Positions 52,450 to 61,413 of a DNA stretch of 64,000 nucleotides are shown piece after piece. A program made the translations under genes and the position numbers. The notes below the pieces were generated by a model that saw only the letters and a list, made by a program, of their open reading frames with translations, ran no database searches and was not told where the DNA came from. Position 1 is the first letter of the stretch, and every line of letters begins with the position of its first letter. Source of the DNA: an uncultured Pirellulales bacterium (GTDB taxonomy: Bacteria; Planctomycetota; Planctomycetia; Pirellulales; Thermoguttaceae); NCBI GenBank assembly GCA_938015445.1, contig CALLPE010000038.1, forward strand, positions 62,001-126,000. The letters are read 5' to 3'.

Positions 52450-54345
52450 TCATCGCCCGGCCCGCAGATAGACCCGCCGGCCATCCACCCAGGTCTCCAG
52501 CACGGTGATGTCTTTGACTTCATCGACCGAGCAGTTGAGGATGTCGCGGTCGATGATGATGAAATCGGCCAGCTTGCCCGGTTCTAAAGACCCCCGCTCC
52601 TTCTCGGCAAACACCAGATACGCATTGTTAATGGTATACAGGCGAATAGCCTGCTTGCGGTCGATGCACTCCTGCGGATGGAGTGGCTCGGCGCTGCCGC
52701 GGGGCAACCGCCGCTCGGCGATCCATATGCCCAAGAAGGGGTTGTACGGATTTATGGAGCGCAGGCTGCCCAGTTTCTGCATATGATCGGAGCCGCCGCC
52801 CACGACCACGCCCTGGCTTTGCAGGGTCTTGTAGGGCTGGAAGTATCGCAGACGCTGCGGCCCGAAATGCTCGAGCAGCGTAGCGCCGTCGAGATATAGC
52901 CACGCCGGCTGCAAGTCGGCCACAATTCCCAGGCGGCGCATTTTCTCGATCGCTTCGGGGGTCATGAAGTTGGCGTGGCAGAGCGAGGGGCGTTTGTCGG
53001 CCACGGGGAAATCCTCGTTGACGCGCTCGTAGGCCGCCACCAGCGCCTCGACCGCTCCGTCGCCAACCGAATGAGCGGTGATCTGCAATTGGTTTTCCAG
53101 CGCCAACCGGGCGATGCGGTAGAGTTTTTCCGGCTCGACGAACAGCACGCCTCGGTATTGCGGATCGGTTATCGAGTATATCTTGCTCACTCCCCACGGC
53201 TCGCGCATATACGCGCTTCCGGTGAGCATCCCACCGTCCAAATAAATTTTCAGCCCGCGCAGCCACAGCCACGGATTGTACTGGTGCAGCGGATGGGCAG
53301 TGACGCGGCGCACCGCCTGGGCGATTTTGTCTAGCGACTCTTGAGCGTCCACATAGTAAGTCAGGAACACCCGGCAAGTAAGTTCACCGCGCTGGTACAG
53401 CTCCTCGTACAGCCGCAGAGTGTTGTCGGTCACGCCTCGGTCGGTGACGCCGGTGATGCCGACCTCGTTGTAAGCTTGCAATAACCGTTTGAGGCACTCG
53501 CGGCCTTCGTCATGGTTTGGGGTCCGACCCGGCGACTTGTATTTCACCAGCCGGGTGCAACTTCGCAATATGCCAGTCGGCTCGCCGGTGGCTGGATCAC
53601 GCTCGATAAACCCCGGCTTGCCGTCGGTGATCTGGAAATCGCGGTCGATGCCGCACAGCTTCAGGGCCAGCGAGTTCAGCGCGGCATCCGGCCCGGTGCG
53701 AAACATCACCGGATGTTTCGGCGCAGCGCTATCCAACTCCTGCCGCGTGGGGAACCGCCGCTCGCGCAGTCGCGTAACGAACACCTGCTGGATGACGATC
53801 CATTGACCCTCGGGCAGCACCGCCGCCCGTTGACGCACGTATTGCAGAACGTCGTCGACCGACTCCATGGTGGGAATTTCGTGATCGAACTCGTAAACAG
53901 CCGCGCCAGGCGGGTGCGAATGAGAGTCCATCAGTCCGGGCAGCACGGTGCGTCCGGCAAGGTCGATGCGCTTGGTTTCGTTGTCGGCCAGCTTGAGGAT
54001 TTCCTCATTACTGCCCACGGCAGCAATGCGATTGCCAGTGATGGCCATCGCTTCGGCCACCTGGAAGCGCTCATCCACCGTGACGATCCGTCCGTTGTGC
54101 AGCACAAGATCCACCTTGGATTTCTGCGTGGCGGGCGCTGCTTGCGGAACGTGGTTTGTCTGTGCAAGGTGCTGTGTCGGTGGAGCGTACTGTGTCTGTG
54201 GAGCGTACTGCGCAGCAAGCGCTGTGCTGACCGGCGGGCCATTGCCCAAGGCTCGCAGCACTGCCAGCAACAACAAAAAACGCAATCCGGCAATCAAAAC
54301 CACCGGGGCCCACCGGCCGCCGGCCGAGATGCTGTTTCGCGCCAT
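52450..54345 (-). CDS. Secreted amidohydrolase (YtcJ-like)
   Basis: 631 residues with a signal peptide or anchor (about 14-35, VVLIAGLRFLLLLAVL). A short repeated Gln-Tyr-Ala-Pro stretch follows (about 45-60, QYAPQTQYAPPTQ). The amidohydrolase_3 domain starts with VDLVLHNGRIVTVDERFQVA. It has the metal-site HxH in DSHSHP, later KIYLDGGMLTGSAY, the ITAHSVGDGAVEALV histidine and GGGSDHMQ. The C-terminus carries RGSLEPGKLADFIIIDRDIL. Family members hydrolyse N-substituted amides or formamides. The true substrate is unknown. It is convergent with flhB. Confidence 0.9.
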   Translation of the reverse strand: MARNSISAGGRWAPVVLIAGLRFLLLLAVLRALGNGPPVSTALAAQYAPQTQYAPPTQHLAQTNHVPQAAPATQKSKVDLVLHNGRIVTVDERFQVAEAMAITGNRIAAVGSNEEILKLADNETKRIDLAGRTVLPGLMDSHSHPPGAAVYEFDHEIPTMESVDDVLQYVRQRAAVLPEGQWIVIQQVFVTRLRERRFPTRQELDSAAPKHPVMFRTGPDAALNSLALKLCGIDRDFQITDGKPGFIERDPATGEPTGILRSCTRLVKYKSPGRTPNHDEGRECLKRLLQAYNEVGITGVTDRGVTDNTLRLYEELYQRGELTCRVFLTYYVDAQESLDKIAQAVRRVTAHPLHQYNPWLWLRGLKIYLDGGMLTGSAYMREPWGVSKIYSITDPQYRGVLFVEPEKLYRIARLALENQLQITAHSVGDGAVEALVAAYERVNEDFPVADKRPSLCHANFMTPEAIEKMRRLGIVADLQPAWLYLDGATLLEHFGPQRLRYFQPYKTLQSQGVVVGGGSDHMQKLGSLRSINPYNPFLGIWIAERRLPRGSAEPLHPQECIDRKQAIRLYTINNAYLVFAEKERGSLEPGKLADFIIIDRDILNCSVDEVKDITVLETWVDGRRVYLRAGR

Positions 54346-54407
54346 GGTAAACTACGCAATTGTCTGAGATGCCCAGGGATTGGTCGGGAAAATCGGCAGC
54401 GCCAAGG

Positions 54408-55070
54408 TCACTGGCAACGTGTACCGTATTTGTCCGCCTGCCAAAACGTGCCGCTGTGCACGTCTAGCGCCGTCAGGTAACCGAAACCATAACAATACGT
54501 ATCAATGCACTTCAGATAGCCCAAGTCGAGAATCACGCCTGTTTTTTGGGCATTGTGCCCAATGACAGCCACTTTGCCCGAAATATGTGGCCCAGGCAAA
54601 CGCCATCTTATTCTATCCCAGACGAGAACCTCCGGCGGCTGTTGGTCCAGGGGCAAATCCTCTCGATAGCTAGCGTGGGCGAAGAAATGGGTTTCGGTTT
54701 CGTAGATCAGAAGGCAGCGGCGCAGAAAATCCAAATGCGCAGGGGGCACTCCGCCGGGCACCCCCCCGTAGGAATCGACTGTAGCTTGGCCGCCGAAAGC
54801 CAGCCAATCCTCCCAAGTCATCGGGGCAGGCTGACCGTCGCAAAACTTCAGTAGCAGTTCATCGTGATTGCCCAGCAGCGGCACCAGCCGGCATTGCTTT
54901 TCCAAAGCGAGCAGGCGGTCGATCACTCCGGGGCTGTTGGGGCCGCGGTCCACGTAATCGCCCAGCGTGACAATAGTGTCCTCAGGCTGCGGCGCCACTG
55001 CGGCCAGCACTGTTTCCAGGGCTGGCAACCAGCCATGGATGTCGCCAATAGCAATTATCCGGCCTGACAT
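54408..55070 (-). CDS. Calcineurin-like metallophosphoesterase (PrpA-like Ser/Thr phosphatase)
   Basis: 220 residues, close to bacterial PrpA phosphatases. All phosphoesterase motifs are present: GDIHG in RIIAIGDIHGWLPALE, GDYVDRG in TLGDYVDRGPNSPG, GNHD in PLLGNHDELLLKF, the conserved HASYR-like histidine motif (ETHFFAHASYRED) and GHNA near the end. Such enzymes use two metal ions to remove phosphate from proteins or small molecules. It lies 62 bp upstream of the amidohydrolase on the same strand. Confidence 0.9.
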   Translation of the reverse strand: MSGRIIAIGDIHGWLPALETVLAAVAPQPEDTIVTLGDYVDRGPNSPGVIDRLLALEKQCRLVPLLGNHDELLLKFCDGQPAPMTWEDWLAFGGQATVDSYGGVPGGVPPAHLDFLRRCLLIYETETHFFAHASYREDLPLDQQPPEVLVWDRIRWRLPGPHISGKVAVIGHNAQKTGVILDLGYLKCIDTYCYGFGYLTALDVHSGTFWQADKYGTRCQ

Positions 55071-55302
55071 GGGTTGACTATAAATGGTGGTATGCGAGCC
55101 ACGCGGCAGGACACGAAGTCCGGCAACGGCCCGGCCGTAGGCGTCGGCAGGTTGCCAACGTGTGATTACTTTTCCGCCGTTTCGCTAGTTAGCCGGTTGG
55201 CTAGCTCGGTAATTCGCTACTTTCGGCGACTTGGCCAGCGACGCCATGACACACGCTGCCAGCTCGTGTTTATGTTGGCGGCGCCGAGTTAACGCCAGGC
55301 GG

Positions 55303-56514
55303 CTAGAACTTGCTCCGATCGCCCACTTCTACTTCTATGGTAAGCGTTTTGCGGTCACGGAAGATGACTATCGGCACCTTCTTGCCCACTTCGGTCAGCG
55401 CCACCAGGTTCACCAGGTGGCTATCGTCTTCCACGCGCACGCGGTTGAACTCCAATATCACGTCTCCGGGGCGGATGTCGGCCGCCTCGGCCGGCGAACC
55501 TTTAGTGATGGCGGTCACGTGCGCGCCCATCAGGCCGGGCAGTCCCAGCTCTGCGGCCATTGCCGGGCCGAACTTGGAGTTGAGGTTCACCCCTAAGAAG
55601 GCCCGGGCGACTTTTCCTTTTTCGATCAGTTGCCGGGCCACGGCCATGTACATGTTTATCGGGATGGCAAATCCGATGCCCTCGTTGCGGCCAGATTTGC
55701 TAGCGATTGCTGTATTGATGCCAATGACTTCGCCGCGGAGATTGACAAGCGGGCCGCCGCTGTTGCCGGGATTGATCGCCGCGTCGGTTTGCATGAAATC
55801 CTGGAAGCGGACAGTAGAGGAATCGTCCAGGCGCAGATCGCGGCGTCCTTTGGCGCTAATGATGCCGAAAGTGACCGAATGGGTCAAACCAAAAGGATTG
55901 CCTATGGCCAAGACGAAATCTCCCGTTTCCACCCGGTCGCTGTCGCCCAGCGGAGCCGCCACCAAGTCCGGCGCCGACACAGCCAGCACGGCCACGTCGG
56001 TGTCCGGGTCTTCCCAGACTTTGGTGGGATAGATGCGCCGGCCGTCGGCCAGATTGATTTTGATGGCCTGCGGCACAGCATCGCGGACTACGTGCCGGGC
56101 CGTCAGCACATAGTAATCCTCTTTCCATTGGATGATCACCCCGGAGCCGGCCTCCTCCAGCCGGTAATTCCGTCCCCGCGAGCCAGTCTGCGGCACCTCG
56201 GTCTCGATGTAAACCACCGCAGGGCCGATCAGTTTGGAGACGATTTTCACCACTGCCGACTGGGCCTCGAGCACTTGGGCATGTTTGGCGAGTTGCTGCC
56301 GGAGTTCGGCGCGCCGCTCGGCGGTGACCGGCCCGACGCGCTCCAGCGTGGTCAACTGAGCTTCTTGGGCTGCAAAGGCACCAGTCACGAAGACCGACAC
56401 TACCAAAAGCCACAAGGCCAGGCGCGCTGTTGCGAGCTGCGTTCCGGTTTTCGGCACCGGGCGGCAACGGCCAGGCAGAGAGAGTCTGCCGGAATAAGCG
56501 GGGACAGAGGACAT
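55303..56514 (-). CDS. HtrA/Deg-family trypsin-like protease with PDZ domain
   Basis: 403 residues. The ATG at 56514 follows GGAG; a longer start is possible. A signal or anchor helix is at about 30-50 (LALWLLVVSVFVTGAFAAQ). The protease triad is His141 (LTARHVVRDA), Asp173 (DTDVAVLAV) and Ser252 (NPGNSGGPL). One C-terminal PDZ domain follows (about 305-395, FLGVNLNSKFG, then EAADIRPGDVILEFNRVRVE). Family members degrade or refold damaged envelope proteins. A second PDZ domain is absent, as in DegS-like and many planctomycete forms. Confidence 0.94.
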   Translation of the reverse strand: MSSVPAYSGRLSLPGRCRPVPKTGTQLATARLALWLLVVSVFVTGAFAAQEAQLTTLERVGPVTAERRAELRQQLAKHAQVLEAQSAVVKIVSKLIGPAVVYIETEVPQTGSRGRNYRLEEAGSGVIIQWKEDYYVLTARHVVRDAVPQAIKINLADGRRIYPTKVWEDPDTDVAVLAVSAPDLVAAPLGDSDRVETGDFVLAIGNPFGLTHSVTFGIISAKGRRDLRLDDSSTVRFQDFMQTDAAINPGNSGGPLVNLRGEVIGINTAIASKSGRNEGIGFAIPINMYMAVARQLIEKGKVARAFLGVNLNSKFGPAMAAELGLPGLMGAHVTAITKGSPAEAADIRPGDVILEFNRVRVEDDSHLVNLVALTEVGKKVPIVIFRDRKTLTIEVEVGDRSKF

Positions 56515-56656
56515 CCTAATGCTCCACAGTGGGGTCACACCAGCAGCACCAATCGCCGGTGCAAGAAACAACGCCACGGCGCGCAGTCCATCGGTCTGCT
56601 CGCCGTGCCTTGCGCTGCCCGATTGCAGATAAGTCTAGCTGCGCACTAGGGCCGAA

Positions 56657-57106
56657 TCAAGAAACATCCAGTTCGATGTCGTTGATCGACACATCGACGT
56701 CGGACGAGCCCAGCTCTAGCAGCCTGCTCCAATCGGTTTGCTGGCTGGTTTTGGCCCCTTCTCGCTCCGCTTCCCGCTGGCATTTGATGCACAACGTGGC
56801 GTACGGCAATGCGTTGAGGCGGGCCAGCGGTATTTTTCCGCCGCAGCCTTCGCAAATGCCGAACTGCCCGTTACGCATTCGCTCCAGGGCGTACTCGATG
56901 CGGGCAAGCTCTCGGCTTTCAACCTCGGCCAATTGGGAGCTGATTTCGTCCTGCACGCTATCCAGCGCGGCATCGACCACGTCGCCCGATGCTTCAGCAC
57001 GAAGCTGCCGCAACAGGCTCAGGTCGCCTGCCAGGGCTTTGCGTAGCGCGTCGCGGCGCTTGATCAGGACCTGGCGCATGTTCAGGATCGCGTCTTTACG
57101 GCTCAT
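56657..57106 (-). CDS. DksA/TraR-type zinc-finger protein
   Basis: 149 residues. The ATG at 57106 follows GAGGTGAG; the longer upstream frame is low-complexity. The coiled coil (about 1-70, MRQVLIKRRDALRKALAGDL) is followed by ELARIEYALERMRNGQFGIC and the C4 zinc finger CEGCGGKIPLARLNALPYAT with the closing LCIKC. DksA-family proteins bind the RNA polymerase secondary channel and modify promoter output, often with ppGpp. All four zinc cysteines are intact. Confidence 0.9.
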   Translation of the reverse strand: MSRKDAILNMRQVLIKRRDALRKALAGDLSLLRQLRAEASGDVVDAALDSVQDEISSQLAEVESRELARIEYALERMRNGQFGICEGCGGKIPLARLNALPYATLCIKCQREAEREGAKTSQQTDWSRLLELGSSDVDVSINDIELDVS

Positions 57107-57621
57107 CGAACCCTCACCTCGGCGTCCGATCCTGGCTGCGCTGAAGGTCTTGCCCCCCTTCAGAGTAGCCGTCGTCGAACCCCCCTCTGTCCCATGCGAT
57201 GTACTACTTTCACCCCAACCTTCGGCCGCCATTATGGTGGCGGTCGGTTTCGCCCGTTAACTGTCCCGTAACCAAACTATACTACGCAACTGGTGGTTGC
57301 GCGGGTCAAAAAAAACGATTTCCTCCGTCCAATCCCAGTCAAAAGTAGGCGTTAAAGGACATAAGTCGCTTCACGCCAATATGTTACGTGTAAGGACTAC
57401 ACGTTCTTCGACAAGCAGCCCCAGCCGCGGCGGGAAAAGACCACATACTGTTGCTGCCGACACGCGAAAATTCAACCCCCCAGATGGAGAATTGTGGTGC
57501 GTGTGTCACTGTTGCTTACGGATAATCGTCAAAGCAGGCGAAGATATGCAGCAGTTTTTTTCCGAACCAGGCCACGGGCCGCTCAGGCTTTTGGTCGGTT
57601 TGACCTTTATGCCGCTGCAAG
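57107..57621. other. Divergent gap between the DksA-like and FHA genes, no supported gene
   Basis: About 515 bases, AT-rich around 57260-57480. Open frames in this region run into the FHA gene in another frame or are too short. It should contain promoters for both flanking genes, but no -35/-10 pair stood out. Confidence 0.4.
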
Positions 57622-57643
57622 GTAAATGCTCTAGAGCATTTAC
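57622..57643. promoter_or_regulatory. Perfect 22-bp palindrome upstream of the FHA gene (possible operator)
   Basis: GTAAATGCTCT is followed immediately by its exact reverse complement AGAGCATTTAC, with no loop. It sits 18 bp before the start codon and just upstream of the ribosome site (GGGAG, 57651-57655). A dyad with no spacer is more like a dimer-binding operator than a terminator hairpin. Confidence 0.6.
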
Positions 57644-57661
57644 TATTTTTGGGAGCGGTTT

Positions 57662-59497
57662 ATGTCCGATAGCTTTCCCTCGGTTCATAAAGCGGCCGAA
57701 ACACCTCATAAAGCGGCCGAAACAGCTTGTAGTTCCACCAGCGTGGCCCAGCTCACATCGGTCGAAGATGGCAACCAGCCCGACTTGCTGTTGCGCGTGT
57801 GCGGCTCGTCCAACGACGGAAAGCTCCTTCGACTCCGATCGGCAAAGTGCATCATTGGTTCCGGGCCGCAGTGCACACTCCGGCTGCACAACCCGCGATT
57901 CCAGCCTGTTCACTGCCTCATTCTTCGCGGGCCAAACGCGACGGTGGTGCGCTGCTGGGGAAGGGAAACCCTGCTAAACGGCCGGCCATTTGGCGACGCA
58001 CCGCTGGCCACCGGCGACCGACTGCGAGTAGGACCAATCGAGCTTGAGGTTGTTGAACTGGGCAGGCCGGTGGCAGCGCCGGCAGTTGACTGCAAATGGC
58101 AGTGGGATACCGGGCCGACGCTTGACGAAGCCGGCGCTGCGGCTTGTCCCCGCCAGGAAACGCTTGCCGTGCCCCGCCAGGAAACGCTTGCCGAGGACCA
58201 AGCCTCGTTGTCGCATACATCGGCCTGTCAGGACAGCGCCAAACAAATCGCCAGTTCACTCCACCGGCAGCCATTTTCTGGCACAGCGGAAAAGCTACCC
58301 GAACCCGCAGATGATTTGCTCCGTCGCCGCGAAGCCGCCCTCCGGCTGGCTCGCCAACGCAATCGGCGGCTGATCAGACGTTTGCGGCAGTTAAAAGCCC
58401 AATTGGCCGAAATGGCAGATGACCGTCCAGCAGATTGTGCCGAGATGGATAGGCTGCAACAACACACCGGGTCGAGCGCCGGCGCACAACGCCACGATAC
58501 AAGTTCAGACTACAGCGGTGAACGATATGCAGGGGTAAGCGGACTCGGCAAATACGCTGGCGGAGAGATGGCCACCGAAACCACCAGCGACGAGCAGACG
58601 GGCTTGGCACTGGACGACGGGCCGGCCAGCCCAAGGCAGTCCGCGCTGTCGAAAAATCAGCCTAGCGTGCAGCCGAAGGCAAGCGCGCCGGTAGATTTAG
58701 CCGAGGTGTTTCGGCGCATCGGCGTTGCCGGCCAACTGCTCGAGGTGGCCGAGGAGGAAATCGGGGACTCTTCTAGCGAGGCTGACACACCATCGTCTTC
58801 TGCGGCTGGCCAGCCAGCCGACACCTCGGTCGGCACAAGCACTCGGCCGGACCAGTCCCACACCGATGGGGACGACGCCATCGACTCCTACATGCAGGAA
58901 TTGTTGCAGAGGCTGCGCGGGTCGCCAAGCGAATCGAAAATCGGCGAGCAGCGTGAAGGCTACCGACGGGCCGGTAGCGCTGCCGACAGTACTGCGGCCC
59001 AAGCCAGCGACAGCCCACAGCCACCTGCAACGGCCAATCGACAAGAAGTTGGCCCGCCAAATGCAGAGCTTCAACCACATGATGCCTTAGGGGAGGCTAC
59101 CGCAAGAACCTTGCCGCCGGAGAAGCTCACTGGGCTATCGGCGATGCGCGAATTGGCAAATATCTCCGCTCAAGTAGCGCTTAGTCAGCACGCTCGGCGG
59201 ACTTTAAACCGCCTCCGCCGCTTCAAACTCCTGGCAAGCCTGATCAGTGGTGGCTGCGGCTTGGGGCTGCTGTGGCTGTGGGCAAATTACCGTGTGCCGA
59301 TAGCGACGCTGGCCATCGGGCTAATGAGTCTGGCGGTGGCAGCGATGTGGGCGATTCAATACGCTGTACTGACAGGCCGGTTTGTGTGGCACCACTTCCG
59401 GCAACCCAGTTCGCCCGAGCAAGCCAGCCGCTCACCAACCGGTTCAACACCAGAATCACCACAGTCTCCCTCCGCCCCGCCAGCACAAACACCGTAG
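57662..59497 (+). CDS. FHA-domain membrane protein
   Basis: 611 residues; GGGAG precedes the ATG. Two in-frame heptapeptide copies (HKAAETP, HKAAETA) lie near residues 9-22. The FHA domain, a phosphothreonine reader, spans about 60-135 (LRLRSAKCIIGSGPQCTLRL, then FQPVHCLILRG and NGRPFGDAPLATGDRLRVG). A second pair of in-frame copies (PRQETLAV, PRQETLAE) follows near 163-178. The middle part is an Arg-rich helix (about 220-255) and disordered acidic sequence. The C-terminus has two membrane helices (about 520-545 and 548-572). It may link protein phosphorylation to the membrane; partners are unknown. Confidence 0.85.
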   Translation: MSDSFPSVHKAAETPHKAAETACSSTSVAQLTSVEDGNQPDLLLRVCGSSNDGKLLRLRSAKCIIGSGPQCTLRLHNPRFQPVHCLILRGPNATVVRCWGRETLLNGRPFGDAPLATGDRLRVGPIELEVVELGRPVAAPAVDCKWQWDTGPTLDEAGAAACPRQETLAVPRQETLAEDQASLSHTSACQDSAKQIASSLHRQPFSGTAEKLPEPADDLLRRREAALRLARQRNRRLIRRLRQLKAQLAEMADDRPADCAEMDRLQQHTGSSAGAQRHDTSSDYSGERYAGVSGLGKYAGGEMATETTSDEQTGLALDDGPASPRQSALSKNQPSVQPKASAPVDLAEVFRRIGVAGQLLEVAEEEIGDSSSEADTPSSSAAGQPADTSVGTSTRPDQSHTDGDDAIDSYMQELLQRLRGSPSESKIGEQREGYRRAGSAADSTAAQASDSPQPPATANRQEVGPPNAELQPHDALGEATARTLPPEKLTGLSAMRELANISAQVALSQHARRTLNRLRRFKLLASLISGGCGLGLLWLWANYRVPIATLAIGLMSLAVAAMWAIQYAVLTGRFVWHHFRQPSSPEQASRSPTGSTPESPQSPSAPPAQTP

Positions 59498-59667
59498 ACC
59501 GACAGTGTTATCGGCGTTGTTATCGGCGTTATCGGCGCGCGGGCCGCGAGGAGACCTCTTGCGCCGGCGGCATGCTGGCGTGTCTTTTGCGGTGCGAGAC
59601 TGGCGACACTTAAGCAGTCGCCGTTTGCGGAGTGAGCGATGCGACTGGCGAAAGCCGTGTCGGGTGC

Positions 59668-60681
59668 TTAGAAACCCCGCGCGGCACGGATGTCGTCGAA
59701 GTCGCGCAGATGGTACTCGATTCCCACGTAGTCGAGCACGCGGCAAAGGCTGCGCAGGGCGACTCCCATGCCGTCCGGGCCGCTGAAACCACCGAATTGC
59801 CCGCCGCCTTTCAGGTGCGGCTCCAAATCCAGAAACACCCCTGGAATTCCCCGCCGTTGCAGTTTCTTCTCCAAGCTGGGTAGCATCTGCGCCAGGTCGC
59901 GCAGGATGCGTTCGTGCCCCGCATCGCCCATCTCGGCGGGCACAAAGTGCTTCAGAGCGTCTTCATCGACGTGACCTGTCTTGGCCAGCTTGTCCGGGCT
60001 GCGATAGTCTTTGATGTGCAGCCAACCTAGGCCTGGTTTCATCGCCAGATATTGCTCGAACAATTCCGTTTGGCTGTAGCCTTGGACGAGAATGTTGGCG
60101 GCGTCGAAGACCAACAGCATGGCAGGATGATTGACCTGCCGGTGAATCTCCGCCAACAAATGCCCCGTGCAGCCCACCAGGTTGGCCTCCACTTCCAGGC
60201 CGAAAGCGACGTCGGCCTGCTGGCACGCTTCGGCGATCTGTCCCAACCGATCCACTGCTTCGCTCAGATACTCGTGCGGATCGCTCCCTTTAGGCGGATA
60301 GAACGAGAAGCCGCGAATCAGTTTGGCGCCGAATTGGTGGGCCAACTGACACGCTCGCTTGACATCGCTGGCCAGATACTTTTTGAAGGGCACATAGACG
60401 TTCTTGGTGCCGTCGTCCACGTCGCGGAGCTTGATCTTGCCGATCGGCGAACCGATAGAGGAAACGTGCAGCCCGTACTCGGCCATTAGCGATTTGACGA
60501 TTCGTATTTCGCCAGGCGTCAGTTTCATCACGTTCTTCACGCCCTGGCCCACGTCGATAAAACGGATGCTAAAGTACTGCATGCCCAAGGCAGCAAAGGC
60601 AGCGAACTGCTCGGTGGCGGTCTTGTGGTTGGCTGCCTCGTCGGCAAAGCCGGACAGTATCACTTGTGGTCTCTCGGACAT
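59668..60681 (-). CDS. Sugar phosphate isomerase/epimerase-like TIM-barrel protein
   Basis: 337 residues. The ATG at 60681 follows GAGGA. The AP-endonuclease-2/xylose-isomerase-like barrel is clear: an opening ILSGFADEAANHKTATEQFA, the LGMQYFSIRFID strand, a metal-ligand Glu in FGLEVEANLVG, Asp in LLVFDAANILVQGY, WLHIKDYRS with the ligand histidine, and Glu in VFLDLEPHLKG. Family members isomerise or epimerise sugar phosphates or related compounds. The substrate is not deducible. It is convergent with the FHA gene. Confidence 0.88.
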   Translation of the reverse strand: MSERPQVILSGFADEAANHKTATEQFAAFAALGMQYFSIRFIDVGQGVKNVMKLTPGEIRIVKSLMAEYGLHVSSIGSPIGKIKLRDVDDGTKNVYVPFKKYLASDVKRACQLAHQFGAKLIRGFSFYPPKGSDPHEYLSEAVDRLGQIAEACQQADVAFGLEVEANLVGCTGHLLAEIHRQVNHPAMLLVFDAANILVQGYSQTELFEQYLAMKPGLGWLHIKDYRSPDKLAKTGHVDEDALKHFVPAEMGDAGHERILRDLAQMLPSLEKKLQRRGIPGVFLDLEPHLKGGGQFGGFSGPDGMGVALRSLCRVLDYVGIEYHLRDFDDIRAARGF

Positions 60682-61413
60682 GGCGGGAATCCTCAAAATA
60701 ATGCCAGTTAATGAACACCACGGCCTCTGGCGAGATTCGCGGCATAGGGCAATCGCACCCATTGGGTACAACTGTGCTGCACGGAGCCTTCCGTGTCATG
60801 CACCTTCAACGCCCCGGCGCTCTGCTCACATGCGGAGAATGCCAATTGGCCCAAATTGTCTACTACGGCGAAGCGCCTGGCAAGAGGCGGTCTGTAGAGA
60901 AGCAGGGATGGGACACAGGACCTCGTTGTGCCGCTTGTGTACATTTTTACTATCGAGCCATGCGTGGCTGGGCAGCCGGTTGGACATTGCGCTTGGCTAG
61001 CAATCAGAACGAAGGTTTGCGCCGGAAAGCCGGTGCCTTCAAGGCGAAGGAGCCGACACGGAGGGAGGAAGCTGATACAAAGCGAGGGAGCCGATACGGG
61101 GCGCGGGGCCGCCGAGCCGGTTGCGTTGCAGGTGGAAGCAGGCGAGGCAGGCAAAGGGGTAGGAGTTGCGTAGCAACGGAGGGACCAACTTTCCTCCAGC
61201 CGTCGGAGGTAAGACGCCCCCGCGGCCGCCGGTTCATCCTTGGCGCTGCCGTGCCAAGCTGCTACACTTCAGATGTAAGCGGAGAACTGGCGGGGCCTAC
61301 GCAAACCGGCCGCGGTACGACAATCGGCGCCTGGCTCGTCGGCAGGGTGATGACTTATCGGCCGATTTGTTGGCCGGGGTGGAACCTGTTTTGAGGGTGG
61401 GAGGAGGCAAAAA
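60682..61413. other. Divergent gap, no firmly supported gene
   Basis: About 730 bases. A plus-strand open frame at 60711-61394 encodes a Cys-containing start (CGECQLAQIVYYGEA) but then becomes Arg/Gly-rich and repetitive. It has no ribosome site and is not called. Around 61048-61105 there are loose 21-bp repeats built on GGAGCCGATACGG. The ribosome site of the next gene (GGGAGGAGG) is at the right end. Confidence 0.5.

Noticed and set aside
60711-61394. A 227-codon open frame on the plus strand with two CxxC pairs near its start
   Set aside because: No ribosome site, a low-complexity Arg/Gly-rich second half that overlaps short repeats, and no family match. At this GC content such open frames are expected by chance.
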